Assembly (NCBI RefSeq): GCF_030812785.1 | Contig: NZ_JAUSTJ010000001.1 | Coordinates: 62,001 to 126,000, forward strand | Direction of reading: 5' to 3' | Length of the DNA: 64,000 bases | Source of the DNA: Sphingomonas kyeonggiensis | GTDB lineage: Bacteria > Pseudomonadota > Alphaproteobacteria > Sphingomonadales > Sphingomonadaceae | The notes under the pieces: model-generated | What the model saw: only the letters and a program-made list of their open reading frames with translations | What the model was told of the DNA's origin: nothing | Database searches by the model: none | Translations under genes and position numbers: made by a program | Shown: one piece after another, positions 1-8,148 of the stretch | Position numbering within the stretch: position 1 is the stretch's first letter | How the letters are laid out: each line of letters begins with the position of its first letter

Positions 1-1
1 G

Positions 2-2248
2 CTCGCCAACCTGTCGGCCGCGAACTGCCAGAACGCAGCCTATGGCCCGAATGGCGCGAACGCCGCGATCGGCGCCGCACGCTGCCTCAATCCCGGCACG
101 ATCTACGGTCAGCCGCGCACCTTCCGCTTCAGCCCGTCGGGGCAGCTGCTGGAAGACGTGCCCTCGCTCGACTTCCGTCCCTACGGCTCGGGCAACGTCA
201 TCAGCAACCCGAACTCGGCGGTGCCGGGCACCACGCTGCGTGAAACCGGTCAGCTGGCTCCGGGCCTCGATCGCTACAACGCCAACGCGCTGTTCAAGTT
301 CGAGTTCTCGCCGGCCCTCGAGGTCTTCGCGGAAGGCAAGTACGTCCACCTGAAATCGATCCAGGAAGGCCAGCCGAGCTTCTACCAGTCGATCGCCAAC
401 ACGATCGGCCTGCCGAATCTCACCTGCGACAACGCCTTCCTGACGGCGGCCAACCTCGCCTCGCTCCAGGCGATCGGCTATTGCTCGGCCGGTGCGACCA
501 ACACCCAGTCGCTGCCGCTGGGCCGCTTCAACGTCGACTTCGGTGGCCGTAGCGAGATCGTCACCCGCGATACCTGGCGCATCGTCGCCGGCCTCCGCGG
601 CAACTTCAACGACGACTGGCACTATGAGCTCTCGGCAACCTATGGCGAAGTCAAGATCCGCCAGGACGAGCACAACGACCTGGTGATCGCCGACACCGCC
701 GGTAATCTCGACGGCTTCTCGCTCGCTTACGATGCGGTCCGCAATGGCGCTGGCCAGATCGTTTGCCGCGTGAACCAGGTGACCGTGACGCGTTCGGACT
801 GCGTGCCGATCAACATGTTCGGCTATGGTGCTCCGAGTGCTGCCGCGCTCAACTTCGTCAACACCACTTCGTGGGTGAAGAGCAACGCGAGCGAACTCGA
901 CATCCTCGGTTACGTCTCGGGCGACAGCTCGCAGGTGTTCGAGCTTCCGGGTGGTCCGGTCGCGTTCGTGCTCGGCGGCGAATATCGCCGTGAGACCGCG
1001 TACCAGGTTGCCGATCCGCGCTCGGCCGCAGGCGGCACCTTCTTCAACGCGTTCTCGGAGTTCGATCCGCCCGCGTTCGAAGTGAAGGAAGTCTTTGGCG
1101 AGCTTTCGATCCCGCTCCTCAAGGACCTGCCGTTCGCGCGCGAACTGACGATCACCGGCGCGGCCCGTTACTCGGACTACAATACCAGCGCCGGCAGCAC
1201 CTTCGCGTGGAACGCAGGCGGCACCTGGAGTCCGGTCCGGGACTTCCGCTTCCGCGTGAACTATTCGCGCTCGGTGCGTGTGCCGACGCTGGACGACCTT
1301 TACTCGTCGGCCTCGCAGAACTTCGCGTTCCTGCAGGATCCGTGTGATGCCCTCTACATCGGCAATGGCACCACCAACCGCGCCACCAACTGCTCGGCGC
1401 AGGGCATTCCGGTCGGGTTCATCAACGCTCCGGCGCGCGCGGCCAGCACCGGCTATCTCTCGGCAGGCAACCCGAGCCTGAGCGAAGAGCAGTCGAGCAG
1501 CTGGACGATCGGCGGCGTGTTCACTCCGTCGTTCATGCCGGGCTTCACCTTCACCGCCGACTATTACAACATCACGCTGAATAACCGTATCGAAGTCCTC
1601 GGTGCGCAGACCATCCTCAATCAGTGCTACGATCTGCCGCAGCCGAATGAGTATTGCGGCCTGCTCACTGCCCGTAACGCGGACTTCACCTTCCAGGATC
1701 CGGCCCTCACCTCGGCCGGCATCAACTTCGCGAAGGGCACCGCACGCGGCATCGACTTCGAGATGAACTACGCCAAGAAGTTCGACGACTTCTGGTCGTT
1801 CAACTTCCACGGCGTGCTCACCTATGTGATCGAGCGCGACAACTATGTCAGCCCGACCAACCCGACGATCAAGGATCAGCAGCTCCAGGAGCTGGGCGAT
1901 CCGCAGTGGGCGGCCAATGCCACCTTCCTCGTCGGTGCCGGCCCGGCGACGCTCCGCTGGAACGTCAACTATATCGGCAAGCAGACGATCGGCGCGTACG
2001 AGAACTATTTCCCGCTCCAGGGCCGTCCGCCGCAGAATGCGGACGCCAACTTCCCGATCTGGTATCAGGATGTGTTCTACCATGCCGTGAAGCTGGACAT
2101 TAAGGCGAACAAGCAGTTCACCTTCTACTTGGGCGTCGACAACCTGTTCGACACCAAGCCGCCGCTCGGCGAGCTCGGTGTGGCGGGCGGTTCGCCGTTC
2201 GACGCGATCGGCCGTTACTTCTATGCCGGCGTGAAGATCGGCCTCTAA
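2..2248 (+). CDS. TonB-dependent receptor, C-terminal part (5' end outside window)
   Basis: The frame is open from the first bases and gives about 748 residues, so the signal peptide, TonB box and most of the plug lie upstream of the window. What is visible is a long run of alternating aromatic and polar beta-strand segments typical of the 22-strand outer-membrane barrel. Barrel-type stretches include TWRIVAGLRGNFNDDWHYEL and FRFRVNYSRSVRVPTLDDLY. The last residues are YFYAGVKIGL, slightly unlike the usual terminal Phe. Several Cys pairs sit in predicted extracellular loops. Family knowledge: these receptors import siderophores, vitamins or oligosaccharides using TonB energy; the substrate cannot be read here. 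The gene ends in a strong terminator. A TPR/aspartyl-hydroxylase gene follows on the opposite strand. Confidence 0.93.
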   Translation, partial: LANLSAANCQNAAYGPNGANAAIGAARCLNPGTIYGQPRTFRFSPSGQLLEDVPSLDFRPYGSGNVISNPNSAVPGTTLRETGQLAPGLDRYNANALFKFEFSPALEVFAEGKYVHLKSIQEGQPSFYQSIANTIGLPNLTCDNAFLTAANLASLQAIGYCSAGATNTQSLPLGRFNVDFGGRSEIVTRDTWRIVAGLRGNFNDDWHYELSATYGEVKIRQDEHNDLVIADTAGNLDGFSLAYDAVRNGAGQIVCRVNQVTVTRSDCVPINMFGYGAPSAAALNFVNTTSWVKSNASELDILGYVSGDSSQVFELPGGPVAFVLGGEYRRETAYQVADPRSAAGGTFFNAFSEFDPPAFEVKEVFGELSIPLLKDLPFARELTITGAARYSDYNTSAGSTFAWNAGGTWSPVRDFRFRVNYSRSVRVPTLDDLYSSASQNFAFLQDPCDALYIGNGTTNRATNCSAQGIPVGFINAPARAASTGYLSAGNPSLSEEQSSSWTIGGVFTPSFMPGFTFTADYYNITLNNRIEVLGAQTILNQCYDLPQPNEYCGLLTARNADFTFQDPALTSAGINFAKGTARGIDFEMNYAKKFDDFWSFNFHGVLTYVIERDNYVSPTNPTIKDQQLQELGDPQWAANATFLVGAGPATLRWNVNYIGKQTIGAYENYFPLQGRPPQNADANFPIWYQDVFYHAVKLDIKANKQFTFYLGVDNLFDTKPPLGELGVAGGSPFDAIGRYFYAGVKIGL

Positions 2249-2275
2249 GCCGATCCGCTACGACACAAAAAGGAA

Positions 2276-2303
2276 GGGGGCTGCTTCGGCGGCCCCCTTT
2301 TTT
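2276..2303 (+). terminator. Intrinsic terminator of the first TonB-dependent receptor
   Basis: A perfect 9-bp stem (GGGGGCTGC with GCGGCCCCC, one G-T pair) closes on a TTCG tetraloop and is followed by six T. It begins 28 bases after the stop codon. Confidence 0.93.
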
Positions 2304-2357
2304 GTCCCGTATCCGTGCATGAAGGCGTGATGCCGCCCGGCAATAGCGAGCCCGTCG

Positions 2358-3509
2358 TCAGCCGGCGTCGATCGCTTCGAACATGGTAGTCACGGCACGG
2401 CGCTCACCCTCGTCCAACTCGGGACGCCAGATGTCGAAGATCAGCACCACGCGATCCTCGCCGCTGTCATTCCATGCTTCATGCTCGATCGTGTCATCGA
2501 AGATCAGGAGCTTGCCGACTTCCCATTCGCGGACTTCGTTGCCGACGCGGAAGCCGCAGCCCGGCGGCACGATGAGCGGCAGATGGCAGATCAGTCGCGT
2601 GTTGATCATCCCGTGATGCGGCTCGATCCGCGCGCCCGGCTGGAGCAGCGAGAACAGGATCGACGGCGCGCGCGTGGTGATGTGCGGCATCGGCACCTGC
2701 TCGAGTGCGGCAAAGGTCTGTGGAAACCGGTCGCGCGCGCCCGGCGTCGCTGCACCATTCTCCCACAGATAGAGCGTGCTCCAGGCAGGATTGTCGAGCA
2801 GTCCATGAAAATCATAGCTCGGCCGGTCGATGCGTGACTGGAGATACGGGCGAAAGCCGTCCTTTCCGGCCAGCGCGGCGTCAAGCTCGGTGCGGATCGC
2901 GCCCGCTGCAGCTTCCAGCGCCGCCGCCCAGGCGAACTGCTCGCGCTCGTAAAACTGGATTTGCGGCAAACCGGGGAAATAATAGGCGCTCGGCTGCTGG
3001 AGATAGATCTGCTTCTCCTCGCTCAGAATGCCCAGCGATTCCTCGAACCGGCGCGACCGGCGGGCCGCATCCAACCCGGCGGCATCGAGGCGGCTGGCCA
3101 GTCGCCGCCGAAACTCGCTCGAAATCGCACGTGCACGCTCGCCTCCGCGGCGCACCTCCGCTGCCAGATCGGCTGGAATCCCTTGCGTCGCCTCAGCCAG
3201 CCGGGTTGCCTTCAGATAGAAGCTCGATGCGCCCCGCGCGTCACCCAGCCCGTCGCGCGCGTCACCCTTGAGCACCAGCGCGCGCAGATTCGAGCCGTCG
3301 CGCGCCAGCACCGCATCGCTCGCCTGCTCTACCTCCGCCCAATCGCGGAGCTGCGCGGCAGTGTGCGCCAGCAACAGCCAGATCTGTGCATTGGCCATTC
3401 CGGTCCGCGTGACCTGCCGAAAGGCTTCACGGGCGCTCTGCAGGTTGCCGGACTGAAGCGCAGCGGCTCCCTGACGGACGATCTTCTCGGCTTCGGCTAT
3501 GCTGGTCAT
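2358..3509 (-). CDS. TPR-containing aspartyl/asparaginyl beta-hydroxylase
   Basis: 383 residues. The first ~110 residues are helical and contain TPR-like units. The C-terminal ~170 residues match the Asp/Asn beta-hydroxylase fold, an Fe(II)/2-oxoglutarate cupin. EPHHGMINTR (about residues 296-305) carries the HxG motif seen in AspH, where Gly replaces the usual acidic iron ligand. The second iron His is in DDTIEHEAWN (about His343). By family it would hydroxylate a protein side chain or related substrate in the cytoplasm; the target is unknown. No signal peptide. It converges on a TonB-dependent receptor gene; from memory such hydroxylases often neighbour these receptors in sphingomonads and xanthomonads, but a shared role is inference. 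Confidence 0.85.
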   Translation of the reverse strand: MTSIAEAEKIVRQGAAALQSGNLQSAREAFRQVTRTGMANAQIWLLLAHTAAQLRDWAEVEQASDAVLARDGSNLRALVLKGDARDGLGDARGASSFYLKATRLAEATQGIPADLAAEVRRGGERARAISSEFRRRLASRLDAAGLDAARRSRRFEESLGILSEEKQIYLQQPSAYYFPGLPQIQFYEREQFAWAAALEAAAGAIRTELDAALAGKDGFRPYLQSRIDRPSYDFHGLLDNPAWSTLYLWENGAATPGARDRFPQTFAALEQVPMPHITTRAPSILFSLLQPGARIEPHHGMINTRLICHLPLIVPPGCGFRVGNEVREWEVGKLLIFDDTIEHEAWNDSGEDRVVLIFDIWRPELDEGERRAVTTMFEAIDAG

Positions 3510-3557
3510 CGCCGAGGCTTACCATGCCCGCCCGGCAGGGCAACGCCGCAGAGCGGC

Positions 3558-4574
3558 TCAGCGCCAGATCCGGTCGTAGCGCGGGCCGAGCCCGGTCAGC
3601 AGCTCGTATTGCGACAGCCCGCTCAGCGCCGCCGTCTCGGGCAGCGCATAGGACATCGCCACCCAGTCGCCTTCGCGGAGTCCCGGCAGCGCCGTCACGT
3701 CGATCGCGGTCAGGTCCATCGAGACGCGGCCGATCAGCGGCAGCGTGACGCCTTCCGCCCGCGCCAGCCCCTTGCCCGAGAAGCAGCGCAGATAGCCATC
3801 GGCATAGCCGAGGTTGAGGATCGCCACCTCGGTATCCGCCGGCGCGGTCCAGGTCGCATTGTACCCCACGCTCTCGCCCGCCCGCACCGTGCGGCGCTGG
3901 AGGATCTGCGCCTCGGGCGTCGCCACCTGGCGGATCGCGTCATGCCCGGGCCGCTGCCAGCCGCCATAGAGCGCGATGCCCGGCCGGGTGAGATCGAAGG
4001 CATAGTCGGCGCCGAGCGCGATGCCCGCCGAATTGGCCAGGCTCATCCGCTTCGCCTGGGTCTTCCCCTTGAGCGCGCCGAACGCCGCAAGCTGCCGTGC
4101 GTTGAGCGGCACGTCCTCGTCGGCGGAGACGAGATGGCTCAGCAGCGTCTCGATCGCCAGCCCGTCGAGCAGCCCCGCGCCGATCTCCTCGGCCGAGACG
4201 CCGAGCCGGTTCATGCCGGTATCGACCATCACGTCGCAGGGCCGCCCGGTCGGCTTCCAGCGCATCACCTGCTCCGCCGTGCTCAGCACCGGCCGGGCAC
4301 AGGTCGCGTCGAGCGGATCGTCGGCGCGCAGCCCGTGCAGCACCGAGACCGTCAGCCCGAGATCGGCCAGCGCCTCGGCCTCGGCCCAGGTCGCGACGAA
4401 GAAGTCGCGGCACCCCGCCCCGGCCAGCCGCTGCGCCACCCCGCGCGAACCCAGGCCATAGCCGTTCGCCTTGATCGCGGCGCCGCACGCGGCGTTGCCG
4501 CTCAGCTTCGCCAGGTGCCGCCAGTTCGAGACGAGCGCGGCGCTGTCCAGCCGCAGGCGCAGGGGTGCAGTCAT
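3558..4574 (-). CDS. alr: Alanine racemase
   Basis: 338 residues, a little shorter than the usual ~360. It interconverts L- and D-alanine with PLP to supply peptidoglycan precursors. The PLP lysine is in AAIKANGYGLG (Lys35). The second catalytic base is Tyr238 in SVGYNATW. The C-terminal domain keeps GRVSMDLTAIDV and the closing YELLTGLGPRYDR. The ATG at 4574 was chosen because the racemase N-terminal strand starts there; the frame stays open far upstream, but that part is antisense to the transporter gene. It lies 50 bases downstream of the MFS carrier on the same strand, so the two are probably co-transcribed. Confidence 0.93.
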   Translation of the reverse strand: MTAPLRLRLDSAALVSNWRHLAKLSGNAACGAAIKANGYGLGSRGVAQRLAGAGCRDFFVATWAEAEALADLGLTVSVLHGLRADDPLDATCARPVLSTAEQVMRWKPTGRPCDVMVDTGMNRLGVSAEEIGAGLLDGLAIETLLSHLVSADEDVPLNARQLAAFGALKGKTQAKRMSLANSAGIALGADYAFDLTRPGIALYGGWQRPGHDAIRQVATPEAQILQRRTVRAGESVGYNATWTAPADTEVAILNLGYADGYLRCFSGKGLARAEGVTLPLIGRVSMDLTAIDVTALPGLREGDWVAMSYALPETAALSGLSQYELLTGLGPRYDRIWR

Positions 4575-4624
4575 GTCCCTGCGGTTACAGGGTGCGCCCC
4601 CGGGCCGCAATGGCCCCGACCCAT

Positions 4625-6223
4625 TCAAAGATGGTGATGGACCTTGCGCGGCGGTTTCACCGTCTCCTGCAATCCCAGCGCGGTCACCACCAGCGCCATC
4701 GCCACCACGGCGATCGTGTACCAGAGGCCCGCATAGGGATCGCCGGTCCGCGCGACGACATATTGGCTGATGAAGGGCAGGAAACCGCCGAAATAGCCGG
4801 TGCCGAGGTGATAGGGGATCGACATCGACGAATAGCGGATTCGGCTCGGGAACATCTCGCTGAGCAATGCCGCCACCGGGCCATAGGTCGCCCCCGCCAG
4901 CGCCATCAGCCCCAGCATCGCCAGCACGATCACCGCGATATTGCCCGCCGAGGGCACGATCCGCTCGAGCCGGTACCCCGCCGCCTCCAGCGTCGCGTCG
5001 AGCCCGGCCGGGCGCATGTCCGGCACCGGCACGCCGCCGATAGTGACCACCACCGCATCGGCCTTCATCGTCTTGTAGGCGATGCCCTTCTTGGAGAGAT
5101 GGTCGAGGATCTGGCCGCAGGCATCGGCCTGCTTCGCGGCGAAGGGATCGTAGTTGCAGTTCGGGCCGCGCACCACGACCGGCGCCCGCTTGGCCGATTC
5201 CGCCAGCCCCGGATTGGCCGCCCCGCCGATCGTCCAGAACAAGGGGAAGAGCAGCACCAGGGTCAGCGCATAGCCGATCACGATCGGCTTCTTGCGCCCG
5301 ATCCGGTCGGAGAGATGGCCGAACAGCACGAAGAAGCAGCAGCCGACCAGCGCCGCTCCGCCGCAGATCAATTGCGCAGTGGTCGGGTCCATCCGCATCG
5401 GCCCGGTGAGGAAGGACAGCACCGAGAACATCGAGGTGTACCAGATCACCGTCAGCCCCGCCGCGATGCCGAACAGGGCGACGAACAGGCGCGGCAGATT
5501 GCCCGGATAGGTGAAGCTCTCGAGGAACGGGTTGCTCGCGGTCTCGCCGGCTTCCTTCATCGCCTTGAACACCGGGCTCTCGGACAGCTTGAGGCGCATC
5601 CACAGCGACACGGCGAGCAGCAGGATCGAGAAGAGGAAGGGCAGCCGCCAGCCCCAGGCCTCCCAGGTCGCGGCCGGCATCGGCGTCTTGAACGCGAGCA
5701 CCACCGCCAGGCTCAGGATGAAGCCGCCGACCACGCTCGCCTGGATGAAGCTGGTGTGGAAGCCGGCACGCCCGCCCGGCGAATGCTCGGCGACATAGAT
5801 CGCCGCGCCGCCATATTCGCCGCCCAGCGCCAGCCCCTGCGCCACCCGCATGATCAGGATCAGCACCGGCGCGGCCACGCCGATCGCGGCATAGCCCGGC
5901 ACCAGGCCGATCCCGGCGGTCGCCAGGCCCATCACGGTGATGGTGACGAGGAAGGTGTATTTCCGCCCCATCCGGTCGCCGAGATAGCCGAACAGCACCG
6001 CGCCCAGCGGCCGGAAGCCGAAGCCGACCGCGAAGGCGGCCCAGGCGAGCAGGCTCGCCAACACGTCGTTGCCGGCCGGGAAGAAGGTATGCTGCAGGAT
6101 GCCGGTGGCGGTCAGCGTCCCCCAGATGAAGAAGTCATACCATTCGAAGATCGTGCCCAGCGACGAAGCGCCGATCACCAGCCGGATGTCCTTGCCCGTC
6201 GGCTCGCTCGCGCCGTCCGCCAT
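4625..6223 (-). CDS. MHS-type MFS transporter with a long periplasmic insert
   Basis: About 532 residues with twelve predicted membrane segments. The loop 2-3 signature GDRMGRKYTF is present, and the N-terminal SLGTIFEWYDFFIWG is typical of the metabolite:H+ symporter (MHS) family, whose members import dicarboxylates, betaine, shikimate and similar acids. Between TM9 and TM10 (about residues 335-427) is an insert of ~90 residues, predicted periplasmic, with two cysteines (in GPNCNYDP and ADACGQIL). The ATG at 6223 was preferred to one at 6283 because a GGGGAAGAGGG stretch lies just upstream of it. Substrate unknown. Upstream partner of alr in the same unit. Confidence 0.85.
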   Translation of the reverse strand: MADGASEPTGKDIRLVIGASSLGTIFEWYDFFIWGTLTATGILQHTFFPAGNDVLASLLAWAAFAVGFGFRPLGAVLFGYLGDRMGRKYTFLVTITVMGLATAGIGLVPGYAAIGVAAPVLILIMRVAQGLALGGEYGGAAIYVAEHSPGGRAGFHTSFIQASVVGGFILSLAVVLAFKTPMPAATWEAWGWRLPFLFSILLLAVSLWMRLKLSESPVFKAMKEAGETASNPFLESFTYPGNLPRLFVALFGIAAGLTVIWYTSMFSVLSFLTGPMRMDPTTAQLICGGAALVGCCFFVLFGHLSDRIGRKKPIVIGYALTLVLLFPLFWTIGGAANPGLAESAKRAPVVVRGPNCNYDPFAAKQADACGQILDHLSKKGIAYKTMKADAVVVTIGGVPVPDMRPAGLDATLEAAGYRLERIVPSAGNIAVIVLAMLGLMALAGATYGPVAALLSEMFPSRIRYSSMSIPYHLGTGYFGGFLPFISQYVVARTGDPYAGLWYTIAVVAMALVVTALGLQETVKPPRKVHHHL

Positions 6224-6301
6224 TTGGGTGCCCTCTTCCCCTGAATTTGGGGCCAAGCTTAGCGGCTCAGGGCTAGGCGGCAAGACAGGTCCGGAAAGGT
6301 C

Positions 6302-7564
6302 CTATTGCCAGATCAGCATCGCCGCCGCCGCCGCGCCCATCACCAGCGTCGCCGCCCAGCCGAGCCAGAGCATCGGACCCTTGATCCGGAACTCGCCCAT
6401 CAGGCTCTTGCGGGTGGCGATGATCATCATCACCGCCATGATCGGCACCGCCGCGAAGCCGTTGACCACCGCGCTCCAGAACAAGGCCTGGATCGGCGGG
6501 ATGTCCGACCAGTCGAGCGCGATGCCGAGCAGCGTCGCCAGCGCGATCACCCCGTAGAAGCCCGGCGCCTCGCTCACCTTGTGCTCCAGCCCGCAGCGCC
6601 AGCCGCGCGCGTTGCTCACCGCGAAGCCCGCCGAGCCCGCCAACACCGGCACCGCGAGCAGGCCGGTCCCGATGATGCCGATCGCGAACAGCGCGAAGGC
6701 GAAGTCGCCGGCCACGGGCTGCAACGCCTTGGCCGCATCGGCGGCGGTGTCGATCTGGGTGACGCCCTGCTGGTGCAGCGTCGCCGCCGCCGCGATCATG
6801 ATCGCCAGCGCGATCACGTTGGAGAAGGCCATGCCCACCAGCGTGTCGATCCGCATCCGCTTGATCTCGCGCGGCGCCTGGTCGGGCGCCTCGTTCAGCG
6901 GCTTCGCCTCGTCGTCGTCCTCGATCTCCTCCACCTCCTGCGCGGTCTGCCAGAAGAAGAGATAGGGGCTGATCGTCGTCCCGAAGATCGCCACCACCGT
7001 AGCGACCGCCTGCGGCCCGCTGAGCTTGGGCACCACCAGTCCGGTGGCCGCCGCCGCCCAGTCGACCTTCACCACGATCACCACCGCGGCATAGGCGAGC
7101 AGCGACAGGGTCAGCCACTTCAGCACACGCGCATAGCGGTGATAGGGCACGAACACCTGCAGCATCAGGCTGGCGAAGGCGAAGAAGATCGTGAACCAGT
7201 GGTCGCCCCATCCGGCGACCAGCTGCGCGGCATCGCCCATCGCGGCGATGTCCGCGCCGATGTTGATCGTGTTGGCGACGAACAGGATGGTGACGAGCAG
7301 GGTCAGCAGCCAGCGCGGCATCACCTCGCGCATGTTCTCGGCCAGGCCCTTGCCGGTCACCCGCCCGATATGCGCGCTCGCCAGCTGCACCGCCGACATC
7401 AGCGGATAGGTGAGCAGCATCGTCCACATCAGGCCATAGCCGAACTGGGCGCCGGCCTGGGAATAGGTGGCGATGCCGCTGGGATCGTCGTCCGCCGCCC
7501 CGGTGATCAGCCCGGGGCCAAGTTGCTTGGTTACCGAGGTTTTTTCGCTGTTCTTCTCGGTCAT
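6302..7564 (-). CDS. NRAMP-fold divalent metal transporter with altered metal-site motifs
   Basis: 420 residues with about 11 membrane segments. The NRAMP (SLC11) fold is indicated by GPGLITGAADDDPSG in TM1 and the later membrane pattern. The canonical TM1 DPGN is DPSG (residues 27-30), and the TM6 segment that normally reads MPHN reads ISPY (198-201). Classical Mn/Fe carriers need the Asn and Met, so substrate choice is likely different; a Mg-transporting NRAMP-related clade (NRMT) with a changed site is known. An acidic cytoplasmic stretch EEIEDDDEA follows TM6. It is transcribed away from the lectin-like gene across a 169-bp gap. Fold assignment is firm; the transported ion is open. Confidence 0.85.
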   Translation of the reverse strand: MTEKNSEKTSVTKQLGPGLITGAADDDPSGIATYSQAGAQFGYGLMWTMLLTYPLMSAVQLASAHIGRVTGKGLAENMREVMPRWLLTLLVTILFVANTINIGADIAAMGDAAQLVAGWGDHWFTIFFAFASLMLQVFVPYHRYARVLKWLTLSLLAYAAVVIVVKVDWAAAATGLVVPKLSGPQAVATVVAIFGTTISPYLFFWQTAQEVEEIEDDDEAKPLNEAPDQAPREIKRMRIDTLVGMAFSNVIALAIMIAAAATLHQQGVTQIDTAADAAKALQPVAGDFAFALFAIGIIGTGLLAVPVLAGSAGFAVSNARGWRCGLEHKVSEAPGFYGVIALATLLGIALDWSDIPPIQALFWSAVVNGFAAVPIMAVMMIIATRKSLMGEFRIKGPMLWLGWAATLVMGAAAAAMLIWQ

Positions 7565-7733
7565 GCGGGCTCCGGGGATCGTGTCGATCGCACAACCTTA
7601 TCGATTGCCCGACGTTCCCCGATCAACCCAGATTAAAGTGCTAGCACCCGCGCCGCACCGATCCGGACCCAATGCCGATTGCACCGTTTCGCGGAACCGG
7701 AGAGCCTCTCCACCGCAAAAGGGGGAGAGGCAC

Positions 7734-8036
7734 ATGTCCAGCGACAATCCGAGCTATCCGATCAGCACCAGCGCCGCGAGCTGGTTCGACAGCAGCCACG
7801 CGCTGCACATCCGCGTCTATTCGAGCGACGGTTACACGATCAGCGAGCGCTGCAACGACGGCCAGGGCTGGGTCGCCGGCGCCACCTTCCCGGGCTCGCA
7901 GTCCTCGGTCACGGTGTGGCAGGATTCGGCTGGCGAGCATATCCGCCTCTATGTGACCAATGAGAACGTCACGACCGAATATTGCAGCGATCCCGGCACT
8001 GCGGGCTGGACCAAGGGATCGTATACGCAGCCGTGA
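7734..8036 (+). CDS. Fucose-lectin-like protein (RSL/AAL two-blade type)
   Basis: 100 residues made of two repeats of ~44. Each has the blade pattern HIRVY/HIRLY followed by ITE- or TTE-type strand, then CxDxxxGW. It resembles the Ralstonia lectin RSL, a 90-residue two-blade protein that trimerises into a six-bladed propeller binding L-fucose. The arginine and glutamate that hydrogen-bond fucose are present in both repeats (Arg27/Glu38 and Arg71/Glu82), as are Trp46 and Trp92. The Trp after each conserved Cys, which stacks on the sugar in RSL, is replaced by Asn41 and Ser85. No signal peptide. Start chosen for the GGGGGAGAGG ribosome site. Sugar binding is inference. Confidence 0.82.
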   Translation: MSSDNPSYPISTSAASWFDSSHALHIRVYSSDGYTISERCNDGQGWVAGATFPGSQSSVTVWQDSAGEHIRLYVTNENVTTEYCSDPGTAGWTKGSYTQP

Positions 8037-8053
8037 TTCTCCCCGCCCATTCC

Positions 8054-8130
8054 ATGTGCTCCTGCGAAAGCAGGAGCCCAGGGTGGCGAAGTACCGAACG
8101 GCCCTAGGCTCCTGCTTTCGCAGGAACACG
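8054..8130. repeat. Paired inverted repeat (CTCCTGCGAAAGCAGGAG type)
   Basis: Two arms of about 29 bases (8056-8084 and 8101-8129), nearly perfect reverse complements; each arm also holds its own small hairpin TCCTGC-GAAA-GCAGGA. It lies between the convergent lectin-like gene and metH and may end transcription from both sides. Confidence 0.85.
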
Positions 8131-8148
8131 GTGCTCCCCGATCCGATC

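Noticed and set aside
2961..4637. 558-codon plus-strand frame across the hydroxylase and alanine racemase genes
   Set aside because: Spans two well-supported minus-strand genes and has no recognisable domain.
4565..6244. Long plus-strand frame opposite the MHS transporter, very His/Arg/Gln-rich
   Set aside because: Antisense of a clear membrane protein; composition is that of reversed hydrophobic codons.
7467..7733. Upstream extension of the lectin-like frame by 89 codons
   Set aside because: It would overlap the start of the divergent NRAMP gene, and the ATG at 7734 has a strong ribosome site and matches the lectin length.
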